64,000 bases of DNA from CAWEDP01 sp963807925 (GTDB lineage Bacteria; Acidobacteriota; Vicinamibacteria; Vicinamibacterales; CAVVIG01). The notes beneath the pieces were generated by a model. That model did no database searches. It was given only the letters and a program-made list of their open reading frames with translations, and was not told where the DNA came from. Of the stretch, positions 55,353 through 63,767 are shown in pieces; within the stretch, counting starts at the first letter, position 1; every line of letters starts with the position of its first letter. Where the stretch lies: NCBI GenBank assembly GCA_963807925.1, contig CAWEDP010000002.1, positions 1,488,001 through 1,552,000 of the forward strand. Reading direction: 5' to 3'. The translations under genes and the position numbers were made by a program.

Positions 55353-57179
55353 TCACCTGACGACGGTCGGCACCTCATTGGTCGCCACCCGGCTCGTCCC
55401 GCATTCGTTCCTCGCCCGCACCCTCATGAAATATGTTCCTGGTGAGGCCGCCGCGGTGAACGCCTGCTCCGCGGTCTCCAGATCGACCGTCATCAGATCC
55501 GCGGCGCCAGGCCTCGAGCCCGCCTCGAGCACGTACGAGCTCGCGTCGTGAGATCCGGCCCAGGCGAGCCAAACCGTCGGGCCTGACACGGCTGACGTCA
55601 GTCCCACCGGAGCGTCCGGAGGCTCCGAGCAGGTGCGCCCAGACGCGACGACGACGACTTTCACCTCGTTTGAAGCGCCGCTCGTCCTCGCGACATCCGC
55701 TGCGCGCGCGCGGAGGAAATACGTCCCCGGTGGAAGCGCCGGCAGGGTCAACGACGTTGCAGGCGCGCCGACCCGGGCCACGCCGAGATCGATCGTCGAC
55801 GGAGCCGAGCCGATCTCCAGCGTGTAGCTCGTTGGCGCGCACCCCGGCGGCGGCGGGCGCCACTCGACGGTGAGTGCGGAACCAGTGATGAGGGTCGGCG
55901 TCAGCGCGGCCGGCGGCACCGGACACCCGACCGTCGAAAGAGCTTCCTCCACGGTCTCCCCGACTTCGTTGGATGGATCGCTTGCCCCGTCTCTGTTGAG
56001 GGCCCTCACGCGCACGTAATACGTCCCCGGCGCGACGTTGGTGGCCACGAAGGCCGCGGCCGCGCTCCCGGTTCGCCATCGCACCACAGCCGACCCTGGC
56101 GCATTGCCGGCCTCCACCAGGTACTCGTCGGCGATCGCGCCGCGCGAGCTGCCGCTCCACCTCAGAGTCATGGTGGATCCCACGATCGACGCCTCAAGAT
56201 GGGTCGGCGGGAGCAGCGTATGCGGATTGACGGTGCGCGGACCTCCCTGATCAATGCTCTCCATCGCTCCACACGGCGAAGTCGTGAACGCGGCATCCGC
56301 CCCGTACGCTGTTCCGCCGGCGCTGACAGCCACAGCGCGATAACGGTAGGTGGTGGCGCAGGTCAATCCACTGATGGCGCCGCCGCCGATCGGCACGTTG
56401 TCGATGCCCGCCCCGAGATCGACGGCGGGTGTCGCGCTGCCGTAGTCCTTCTGGCCATATTGGAAGAACGCCGACGTGGGGGCACCCTCGGGATTGGCGG
56501 CCCCGTTCACGATGGCCGCCGTGTTGCCGATCCAGCTCACAGTACCGGTCGCGACGCTCGGCGGGCCGACCGGGCACGCCCCAGTGGTGACTGTCGTGTC
56601 GATTCCGTAAGTGGTTCCACCGGCATTCGTCGCAACGGCTCGAAAATGATAAGTCGTCGCGCAGGTCAATCCCGCGATGCCGCCGCGAATCGCCACGCTG
56701 CCGGAGCCGGAGCCGACACTGACAGCCGTCGTGACGCTGCCGTAGCCCTTCGTCACGCCGTATTGGAAAAACGCGGTCGTCGCGGCCGCGTTCGGATTGG
56801 TGGTGCCGTTCAGTGTGGCGGCGGTCGGGCCGACACCGCTGGCCGTGCCGGTGACAACGGTTGGCGGCAACACCGCAACCGGCGTGTCGAACGCGACCTC
56901 CGCTGAGTAGTCGCTGATCAATCCCGCCGTGTCGTACGCCTGCACTGCGAAGAAGTACCTCTGACCACCGGCAAGCGACAGTTGACGGCTTGTTACGTTG
57001 CCGACATCGATGGTCGTCGTGTACACGCCGCTCGCAATGCCGTACGACAACCTATAGCCGGCAATGTCCGGCTCTGGATTCCGGTCCCAGCTCGCCGTGG
57101 GCGTGGCCGTCGCAGCGTGTAGAACGGACGCGGGGAGGATCGCGATGAGGGCCGTCAGGGGTCTGAGCACTGTTCTCAA
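55353..57179 (-). CDS. Large secreted protein with fibronectin-III-like repeats
   Basis: A 608-residue protein with a signal peptide (TTG start at 57179, cleavage after LHAATA). An FN3-like domain (about 25-100, ASWDRNPEPDIAGYRLSYG) is followed by two ~100-residue repeats with matching cores TAATLNGTTNPNAAATTAFF / TAAIVNGAANPEGAPTSAFF and LTCATTYHFRAVA / LTCATTYRYRAVA, then three FN3-like domains with PGTYYVRVRALN, PGTYFLRARA and PGTYFMRVRARN. There is no clear C-terminal anchor. It is probably a surface or matrix protein. AGGACAGG precedes the start. Confidence 0.8.
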   Translation of the reverse strand: MRTVLRPLTALIAILPASVLHAATATPTASWDRNPEPDIAGYRLSYGIASGVYTTTIDVGNVTSRQLSLAGGQRYFFAVQAYDTAGLISDYSAEVAFDTPVAVLPPTVVTGTASGVGPTAATLNGTTNPNAAATTAFFQYGVTKGYGSVTTAVSVGSGSGSVAIRGGIAGLTCATTYHFRAVATNAGGTTYGIDTTVTTGACPVGPPSVATGTVSWIGNTAAIVNGAANPEGAPTSAFFQYGQKDYGSATPAVDLGAGIDNVPIGGGAISGLTCATTYRYRAVAVSAGGTAYGADAAFTTSPCGAMESIDQGGPRTVNPHTLLPPTHLEASIVGSTMTLRWSGSSRGAIADEYLVEAGNAPGSAVVRWRTGSAAAAFVATNVAPGTYYVRVRALNRDGASDPSNEVGETVEEALSTVGCPVPPAALTPTLITGSALTVEWRPPPPGCAPTSYTLEIGSAPSTIDLGVARVGAPATSLTLPALPPGTYFLRARAADVARTSGASNEVKVVVVASGRTCSEPPDAPVGLTSAVSGPTVWLAWAGSHDASSYVLEAGSRPGAADLMTVDLETAEQAFTAAASPGTYFMRVRARNECGTSRVATNEVPTVVR

Positions 57180-57398
57180 CCTGTCCTGTTCTCACGCAAC
57201 AGAAAGGCCGAGTCGAGGCCGCTCCGCCAAGTCTCTCAGGGGGTTCGGGTTGCGGGCGGGTTCCCTTCCAGGTTCACCGAAGAGCGGGCGCGTCGGCTAG
57301 GAAACCGACTCCTTGGGTTGCGGTGGCGCGTCCCGCTCGTCAAAGGACACGGCGCGAGTTCCCGTCCTCATCGCTGAGCACGGGAACTCGCCTGTCTT

Positions 57399-59141
57399 CT
57401 ATTTCTTTGCCTGCGTTACGGTGACCGGCTGCCCGCCAATCGTCAACCTCGCCGATCGAGCGGCGCCCTGGTTCTTGGACGCCGTGAAGGACACCGACCT
57501 GGACCCCGAGCCCGACGCCGGGGTGACCGTCAGCCAGGCCGCGTTGCTCGTCGCCGTCCAGTTGCAGCCGCTGCTCGTAGTCAGAGACAGCTTGCCAGTA
57601 CCGCCGTTCTTGCCGAAGGCGTAGGACGTCACGCTGGCCGCGTAGCTGCAGATCGGCGCCTGGCCCGCCTGGGTGACGCTCACCGCTTGTCCGGCGATCG
57701 TCACAGAACCTGTGCGCGACGCCGTCGACGTGTTCGCTGCGACCGTGTAGCCGACCGACTGGGCGCCGCTGCCGTTGCTCGCCGCCAGCGAGATCCACGA
57801 CGCGGCGCTGCTCGCCGTCCACGTGCAGCCCGATTGCGCGGTGACGGCCGCGCTGCCGGTCAGGCCGGCGGCCGCCGCCGAGATACTGGTCGGAGACACC
57901 GAATACGCGCATGCCGCGCCGGCCTGCGTGATGGTGACGGTGTCGCCACCCACCGCGACCGTGCCGGTCCGCGAAGCGGTGGAGGTGTTCGCCGCGACCG
58001 AGTAGCCGACCGACTCCCCTCCGACGCCGCTCGCGGCGTCGAGCGTGATCCACGAGGCGCTGCTGCCCGCGGTCCACCCGCATCCGGCGGGCGTCGTGAT
58101 GGTCGTGCTCCCGCTGCCTCCGGTGGCGGCCATCGACGCGTTCCTCGGCGTCACTGACAGCGTGCACGGCGCCGCGTCCTGGGTGATCGTGACGTCGTGA
58201 TCCGCGATGAGGAGCGTCCCCAGGCGAACAGTTCCGGCGGCGTTTGGACTCACCGTCAGCGTCACCGCTCCTGAACCGATGCCCTGATTGGCGCTTACCG
58301 CGATCCAGTTGACCAGGCTCGTCGCCGACCAGGCGCACGCGGGTCCGGTCGTGATCGATCCAACCGTCGTGCCCCCACCGTTGGCCACGGAAGCCGACGC
58401 GGGCGAGACCACGTAGTTGCAGCCGCCGCTGAAGGTGAAGGGGTTGGAATCGCCGCTCGACGCCGAACCCGTGGGACCGACCGCGGCCACCCGCGCGGTG
58501 AACGTGACGCCGGTCATCGGCGTGCCGACCAGATACGAATACAGATCGACCGTGATCTTGTTCGCGCTGTCTGGCGTCGGCTTGCCGAGGTCGAGGACGC
58601 TGTACGGCGACGTGGCGCCCGGCATATACCACCCCATCTGGTATCCGGACACAACCGGCTGCCCCGCGCTCGTGGCGGCGTCATGATCCGCCGACGCCAC
58701 GAACTGGCCGTATCGCGGATCGGTGACGGTCTGTCCCGGTGTGCTGCTGCTGAAGGTAAACGGGTTGGAATCGCTGCTCGACGCCGAACCCGCGGGACCG
58801 AGGGCCGACACGCGCGCGGTGAACGTGACGCCGGTCAGCGGCGTGCCGACCAGATACGAATACAGATCAACCTTGATCGTGTTGGTGCTGTCTGGTGTCG
58901 GCTTGCCAAGATCGAGAACGCTGTACGGAGCCGATGCGCCCGACAAGTACCATCCCATCTGGTACCCGGAGACCACCGGCTCGCCCGAGCCGTTCACCGC
59001 GTAGTGATCCGCCGACGCGACGAACTGGCCGTATCGGGGATCGACGGTTTGTGCAAAGAGACCTGAAAGCGCTGCCCCCGCCAGAATAATGAAGGCGGTG
59101 AGAGCAGTGACGCGGCGGATGCGGTGTGTCGAACGTGCCAT
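57399..59141 (-). CDS. Large secreted protein with duplicated N-terminal domain and BACON-like repeats
   Basis: A 580-residue protein with a signal peptide (about 1-30), two tandem copies of a ~107-residue domain beginning DPRYGQFVASADH and holding VSGYQMGWY...YSVLDLGKPTPDS, and four BACON-like modules (about 85-90 residues each; C-x-W-T/S cores such as ACAWSATSLVNWIAV, GCGWTAGSSASWITL, GCTWTASSAASWISL, GCNWTATSNAAWLTV, each ending in V-T-I/V-T-Q). BACON modules are associated with carbohydrate or mucin binding. It lies upstream of the FN3 protein gene on the same strand, 219 nt away. Confidence 0.8.
   Translation of the reverse strand: MARSTHRIRRVTALTAFIILAGAALSGLFAQTVDPRYGQFVASADHYAVNGSGEPVVSGYQMGWYLSGASAPYSVLDLGKPTPDSTNTIKVDLYSYLVGTPLTGVTFTARVSALGPAGSASSSDSNPFTFSSSTPGQTVTDPRYGQFVASADHDAATSAGQPVVSGYQMGWYMPGATSPYSVLDLGKPTPDSANKITVDLYSYLVGTPMTGVTFTARVAAVGPTGSASSGDSNPFTFSGGCNYVVSPASASVANGGGTTVGSITTGPACAWSATSLVNWIAVSANQGIGSGAVTLTVSPNAAGTVRLGTLLIADHDVTITQDAAPCTLSVTPRNASMAATGGSGSTTITTPAGCGWTAGSSASWITLDAASGVGGESVGYSVAANTSTASRTGTVAVGGDTVTITQAGAACAYSVSPTSISAAAAGLTGSAAVTAQSGCTWTASSAASWISLAASNGSGAQSVGYTVAANTSTASRTGSVTIAGQAVSVTQAGQAPICSYAASVTSYAFGKNGGTGKLSLTTSSGCNWTATSNAAWLTVTPASGSGSRSVSFTASKNQGAARSARLTIGGQPVTVTQAKK
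58431..59043. repeat. Tandem direct repeat, 321-bp period, inside the BACON-protein gene
   Basis: Two units (58431-58722 and 58752-59043) are highly similar at DNA level, with long identical stretches such as CGGTGAACGTGACGCCGGTC. The period of 107 codons keeps the reading frame, so it is an internal domain duplication that looks recent. Confidence 0.8.
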
Positions 59142-59407
59142 TATGCGCTCCTCGCGACGGCGGAACTGAATTAGTCCGCTGCCGGAGAGCGCAATCGAAA
59201 TGCCCCGCGACCAAGTGCAGATTGGTTAGGAAATCAGCGGATCGATGCTGACCGCGCCGGATCGTGCTTCCAAAACACGATCGACAATCACGATCGTGTA
59301 ATCGGGCGTATCTTCGCGGACGGCACGAGATTGGACGGGACGCTGCCGGGAAGAACAAGGGAGGAGATGCCAGCGTGAGCAGAACAATGAAATCGTTCGC
59401 GGCCTGC

Positions 59408-60346
59408 TCACCTCGTCGTCGTGGGGCGGCCCCACTTCCGCGGGCGCGCTCCCTCGCCCGGCGTCGCACTCCCGTCCGGCGGACTGTCCGGAACCTGCGA
59501 ATGGTCGCGGTCGTGCTGAATGCCGGGTTCGCCCGCCCTCAGGTCGAAGTCCCGTCCGACCTCCTCGATGACCGCGCGCGTGACGGTGCGGCGACCCGAG
59601 GCGAACGCGCTCAGGAGCGCGTTGTCGCAGACGACGTTGATCGTCCGGGCTATGCCGCCGGACAACTGGTGCACGAGCATGACCGCTTCGCGCGTGAAGA
59701 CGTCGACGGCCTGTCCGCCTGCCACGCTGATGCGCGTGGCAATGTACCCGGCGGTTTCGGCGAGGTCGAACGGCACAATCTGACAGCGGAGCGCGACGCG
59801 CTGTTTCAGCTGCGTCAGCGAGAGCTGGTTCAGTCGGTCGGCGAGCTCGGGCTGCCCGGCCAGCACCAGCGGCAGCAGCTTGATGTCCCGCGTCTCCAGA
59901 TTCGTGAGCAGCCGCACCTCTTCGAGCAAGTCGTCGCTCAGCCGCTGGGCCTCATCGACCACGAGCGCACAGATCTCGCCGCGGCCGCGGCGCTCCGCGA
60001 GCCGGCTTTCGAGCTCGGCGAGCAACTGCGCCTTCGACTCGGACGCGCGCACGCTCAAGTCGAACCCGCTCGCCAGCGTCTGCACGAACTCGGATCGGGT
60101 CAGGCCCGGGTTGACGAGGTACACGCACCGCACGGCCCGACACGTGTTGGAATCCAGGACGGCGCGCAACAGCGTCGTCTTTCCGGTTCCGGCCTGGCCG
60201 GTGAGCACGGTCAGCGTCTTGCCGCTCGAGAGCCCGTACTGGAGATTCGCGAGCGCCTCTCGGTGCCCCGCCGTCATGAACAGGAACCGGGGATTCGCGG
60301 TCAGCTCGAAGGGCGCCTCTCGAAATCCGAAATGCTCAACGTACAT
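59408..60346 (-). CDS. ExeA/GspA-like AAA ATPase
   Basis: A 312-residue ATPase starting MYVEHFGFREAPFELTANP, the hallmark of the ExeA-like family that includes the XrtA/PEP-CTERM-associated ATPase. Walker A is GQAGTGKTT (51-59), Walker B CALVVDEAQRL, and sensor motifs are in LPLVLAGQPEL and GGIARTINVVCDNALL. The last ~45 residues are charged and unstructured. Family members act in secretion or exopolysaccharide export. No exosortase or glycosyltransferase is visible here, so its pathway is unknown. Confidence 0.86.
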   Translation of the reverse strand: MYVEHFGFREAPFELTANPRFLFMTAGHREALANLQYGLSSGKTLTVLTGQAGTGKTTLLRAVLDSNTCRAVRCVYLVNPGLTRSEFVQTLASGFDLSVRASESKAQLLAELESRLAERRGRGEICALVVDEAQRLSDDLLEEVRLLTNLETRDIKLLPLVLAGQPELADRLNQLSLTQLKQRVALRCQIVPFDLAETAGYIATRISVAGGQAVDVFTREAVMLVHQLSGGIARTINVVCDNALLSAFASGRRTVTRAVIEEVGRDFDLRAGEPGIQHDRDHSQVPDSPPDGSATPGEGARPRKWGRPTTTR

Positions 60347-60696
60347 GTCAACGTCCCGGCAGCTTCCACAGCAGCAGAGCCCACTGCCCCGCTCGGGACA
60401 CGGTCGGTGCCGCCCACTCCGGGAGGAAATAGCGGCCGGGCGTCGCCCTGCGGTCGATTTGCGACATCATATGAAGGAATGCCAGTCTTCTACGGCCGTG
60501 CTTGAGCATCGTACAATCCCTCGTCAGCTCGGTCAATTCCGCTTCGGCACGGCGTCGAGCGTCCTCCCCAGGCGATCACCGGCCAATCCCATGAAAACGG
60601 CGCGTTCGCGGTCGGTTGCTGTCGATGCCTGAGGAGAGAGCCGGATCCACGTTTTCGTCGCGCCGCCTGAAAAATCGTGTCTGGGCATCCAGGACC
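60347..60696. other. Divergent intergenic region between the ATPase and PQQ dehydrogenase genes
   Basis: About 350 nt with no convincing gene. The frame of the downstream gene is open through its right part from 60616 (TTG) and 60625 (ATG), so the gap may be shorter. No sigma54 -24/-12 pair or strong -35/-10 pair was found. Confidence 0.3.
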
Positions 60697-62208
60697 ATGA
60701 TTCCGGTCCAGCAACGACCCGGCGTCGGCCCGACATGCGCCGGCTTCGGAAGGATACGATGGCCGACAGCATGCGGGATGGCCGTAGCGGTGGCGATGTG
60801 GTGCGGCTGCCGCACGCCGACCCCCGGCGACAACGCGCCCGTCACGGTGTCCGGGTCCCCGGTCCTGGCGTGGACTCAGGGCGCACCTGACGTGGCGACG
60901 GTGCGCCAGTACGCGTTCGCCGTCTATGTCGATGACGCGCGCAGCCCGTTGACGGGCCCGGCCTGTCAGAACGGGTCGGCAGCCGGAGCATTCACCTGCT
61001 CGGCAGGACTTCCGCAGATAGTCGCCGGCATCCACCGGCTGGAACTCACGGCGGTCGGACCCGGAGGCCTCGAAAGCGCCAGGTCGGCCCCCCTCTACTT
61101 GAATGCCGTCTCCACCACCACGCCGGCCGACGGGCCGTCCGCGTCGGTTGACGCGGCAACGGTGTCTCCCGCGATCAAGACCGCGGACGGCGTCGGGCTG
61201 GCCGTCCAGGTTCTGGCGCACGCATTCGACCGACCGTCCGCACTTGCGGTCGCGCCCGATCGCCGCGTGTTCGTTGCCGACAGGGGTGGCGATGTCTGGC
61301 TGTGGGACGCCGGCCGGGTCGATCGGGAGCCGGCCCTCCGCCTGCCCGACATCGCCCCGGGAGCGGAGGTCGGACTGCTCGGCCTCGCTCTCGATCCAAA
61401 CTTCTCGGCGAGCCGTCTCGTGTACCTCCTCTACACCGCGCGCCTGCCGGACGGCTCGCTGGTGAATCGTGTCATGCGATACCGCGAGCTCAACGGCACG
61501 CTCGGCGAGCGCATCGTGATCATGGAGTCTCCCACGACCGACCTGCCCGAGCGGACGCCCCGCGTGCGCGTTGGATCGGACCACAAGCTTTACGTCGCGT
61601 TTTCTTCGGGGGCCGATCGAACACTTGCAGATACCGGTTCGGCCTATGCCGGCAAGATCCTGCGCATCAACGACGACGGCACGACGCCCCGCGACAACCT
61701 GGGATCGTCCCCCATCGTGTCAGAGGGGTTCCGGTCACCCGCGGCGTTCGATTGGCAGCCATCGACCGGCGCGTTGTGGATCAGCCAGCGGGATTGGGAT
61801 GGCCGCGACACGGCGCGTGAACTCCAGTTGGCGGTGCGCGGCGGTCCGGCGAATGCCACACGTCAGGCTCCTTACACGTTCGAGTCGCCGGTCGATCCGG
61901 CCGGTGCGGCCTTCTACTCGAGCGACAGAATTCCGGGCTTGAAGGGAAATCTGCTCGTCGCCGCGCTGAGCGGCAGACATCTGCGTCGCGTGCAGTTCGA
62001 TCCGAGCGATTCGGGACGCATCGTCTTCACCGAACGGCTGTTCGATCAGGCGCTCGGTCGCCTCGCCGACATCGTCGTCGGCCCCGACGGCGATTTGTAC
62101 GTATGCACGAACGGTCGCACGACGGCCAGCGGGGTCGCCGACGATGAGCTGCTTCGAGTGACGCCAGACACGATGCCGGACGCGCCCGGCTCGATTGGCC
62201 TGCGATAG
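60697..62208 (+). CDS. PQQ-dependent sugar dehydrogenase-like protein
   Basis: The product (503 residues from the ATG at 60697) has an N-terminal hydrophobic stretch ending AVAMWCGC that may be a lipoprotein signal, an Ig-like region (about 60-140, VRQYAFAVYVDDARSP) and a C-terminal six-bladed propeller typical of soluble glucose/sorbosone dehydrogenases: RPSALAVAPDRRVFVADRGG, GLLGLALDPNF, LYVAFSSGADRTLADTG, YAGKILRINDDGT, GFRSPAAFDWQPSTGALWIS and DIVVGPDGDLYVCTNG. The exact start is uncertain (60616, 60625, 60697 or 60778). Confidence 0.75.
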   Translation: MIPVQQRPGVGPTCAGFGRIRWPTACGMAVAVAMWCGCRTPTPGDNAPVTVSGSPVLAWTQGAPDVATVRQYAFAVYVDDARSPLTGPACQNGSAAGAFTCSAGLPQIVAGIHRLELTAVGPGGLESARSAPLYLNAVSTTTPADGPSASVDAATVSPAIKTADGVGLAVQVLAHAFDRPSALAVAPDRRVFVADRGGDVWLWDAGRVDREPALRLPDIAPGAEVGLLGLALDPNFSASRLVYLLYTARLPDGSLVNRVMRYRELNGTLGERIVIMESPTTDLPERTPRVRVGSDHKLYVAFSSGADRTLADTGSAYAGKILRINDDGTTPRDNLGSSPIVSEGFRSPAAFDWQPSTGALWISQRDWDGRDTARELQLAVRGGPANATRQAPYTFESPVDPAGAAFYSSDRIPGLKGNLLVAALSGRHLRRVQFDPSDSGRIVFTERLFDQALGRLADIVVGPDGDLYVCTNGRTTASGVADDELLRVTPDTMPDAPGSIGLR

Positions 62209-62238
62209 CCGAGTCGCCTCCCCGGTCCGAGGGCCTGC

Positions 62239-63453
62239 CTATTGCCGGTATTCCTTGAACGGAAGCTGGCAATCGTGCTTGCGCAGGAAGTTGAGAAAGC
62301 GCTTGTAATCGCGCGGCTCCATGTTGAACAGCCGCAGCACGATCTTGTAATTTCCTCGAGCCTCCTCGAGGCCTTTGTGCACGAGATCGCGCACGTTTCC
62401 CCTGGTGATCTCGCGGTTCATGTACAGCGGGTACACCGTCGTCCAGAACGATTCGCGATCGTCGATCAGCTTCTTGAACAGCTCGTCGGCCACCGTGCGG
62501 CGGCGCTCGCGGCGCGGGCGCACGTGCGAGGGCGCCCGGACCTCCGGCGGCAGATCCTCCACCTGGATCACTTCCCGCCGACCGGTGACGACCAGGCGCT
62601 CGATCACGTTTTCGAGCTGTCGGACGTTACCCGGCCAGGAGTATTGGCAGAGCGCGGTGATTGCCGCAGGCGAGAGCGCACGGGTCGTCACCCCGTGGCC
62701 GTTGCCCTGTGACGCACGATGAGCGTGACCGTTGCCGAGCCCGGTTCCGGCGACATGGCCGCTCGCACGGCCACCGACATCGGCGGTCCCGCCCGCCGGG
62801 TCGTTCGCACCGTGGTCGCTGCCCGAGGTCAGGCGATGACTGGATATGAAGGCGTCGAGGAAGTGATCGATGAGCAGCGGGATGTCCTCGCGACGATCGC
62901 GAAGAGGAGGCACGACAATGTGGATGACATTCAGCCGATAGAACAGATCCTCACGGAACTGCCCCTGAGTGATCTGCTCCCGAAGGTTGCGGTTCGTCGC
63001 GGCAATCACGCGAACGTCCGACGCGCTGACAATCCGCTCGGCCCCGACCTTCTGAATCTCGCCGGTCTCGAGGAAGCGCAGGAAGAGCCCCTGCATGCGG
63101 AGGGTCATTTCGCCGATTTCGTCGAGAAAGATGGTGCCCCCGCTCGCCATTTCGAGCTTTCCCGGCTTGTCGCGGTACGCGCCCGTGAAGCTTCCCTTGA
63201 CGTGGCCGAAGAGCTCCGATTCGAGCAGTGTCTCGGGGATGCCGGCGCAGTTGACAGGGACGAAGGCCGCGTCGCCGCGCGGACTCGCGCTGTAGATGGC
63301 CCGCGCGACGATCTCCTTGCCAACCCCGCTCTCGCCGGTGATCAACACCTTGGCATCCGAGCGGGCCACGCGGTCGATTTCTTCCGTCAGATCGGCAATG
63401 ACGGCGCTGGTCCCAATCAGGTGGATGCGACCTGATGTCCTCATCTCGACCAC
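62239..63453 (-). CDS. Sigma54-type AAA+ activator without receiver domain (copy B)
   Basis: A 404-residue paralog of the regulator at 53057-54211. Walker A GESGVGKE, GSFTGAYRDKPG, Walker B GTIFLDEIGEM and YSWPGNVRQLENVIERL are present. A ~45-residue insert rich in Gly, His and Asn lies in the AAA+ lid region (about 215-260; GLGNGHAHRASQGNGHG). The C-terminal ~75 residues match copy A: ESFWTTVYPLYM, GLEEARGNYKIVLRLFNM, DYKRFLNFLRKHDCQLPF. The start is GTG at 63453; an ATG at 63444 is also possible. Confidence 0.88.
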   Translation of the reverse strand: MVEMRTSGRIHLIGTSAVIADLTEEIDRVARSDAKVLITGESGVGKEIVARAIYSASPRGDAAFVPVNCAGIPETLLESELFGHVKGSFTGAYRDKPGKLEMASGGTIFLDEIGEMTLRMQGLFLRFLETGEIQKVGAERIVSASDVRVIAATNRNLREQITQGQFREDLFYRLNVIHIVVPPLRDRREDIPLLIDHFLDAFISSHRLTSGSDHGANDPAGGTADVGGRASGHVAGTGLGNGHAHRASQGNGHGVTTRALSPAAITALCQYSWPGNVRQLENVIERLVVTGRREVIQVEDLPPEVRAPSHVRPRRERRRTVADELFKKLIDDRESFWTTVYPLYMNREITRGNVRDLVHKGLEEARGNYKIVLRLFNMEPRDYKRFLNFLRKHDCQLPFKEYRQ

Positions 63454-63767
63454 TCTCGTCGCAAACGGGTGCCTGGGATCATAACCTTCAACCGCATGCC
63501 TGGTACCATTCAGGACTGAAGTCGGGGAGTAGTCTGCAATTTCTTCACCTTCTGCACGCGGGCTCGAGGGTCACGTGTTATAGTGCTGACCGTGCGTGAG
63601 TTACGGGATTGTCGGCGGCGGCAGTGGACTGAATCGACAGCCAAAAGGTCACTCGAGCGCGGACTTTAGCCGGCACAAATGTCTCCTCAGAGTAGACTTT
63701 TGGTCGTGCAGGACGGCGACGGAAGGCTGCTCACCGGGTTCCCCTTCCAAGCGCGAAGGAGGGTAAC
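63454..63767. other. Divergent intergenic region with a -10-like TATAGT
   Basis: No gene was seen in this 314-nt gap. TATAGT at 63579-63584 on the plus strand could serve the dioxygenase gene, with a leader of about 175 nt. A GGCAC-N4-TTTGC sequence on the minus strand near 63460-63475 resembles a sigma54 promoter but has the wrong spacing. Confidence 0.3.

Noticed and set aside
57180..57398. Possible riboswitch (c-di-GMP or other) in the leader of the FN3 protein gene
   Set aside because: Several short stems can be drawn, but no conserved riboswitch core was found; a covariance-model search would be needed.
59226..59435. 69-codon minus-strand ORF next to the ExeA-like ATPase
   Set aside because: No ribosome-binding site, no recognisable motif, and it overlaps the ATPase end; coding status could not be supported.
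60751..60900. Alternative start ATGGCCGACAGC with a good AGGA site for the PQQ dehydrogenase
   Set aside because: It is in a different frame from the propeller domain and would need another frameshift; kept only as a reason for start uncertainty.
63455..63480. GGCAC-N4-TTTGC resembling a sigma54 -24/-12 promoter before the regulator at 62239
   Set aside because: The distance between GG and GC is one base short of the strict sigma54 spacing.
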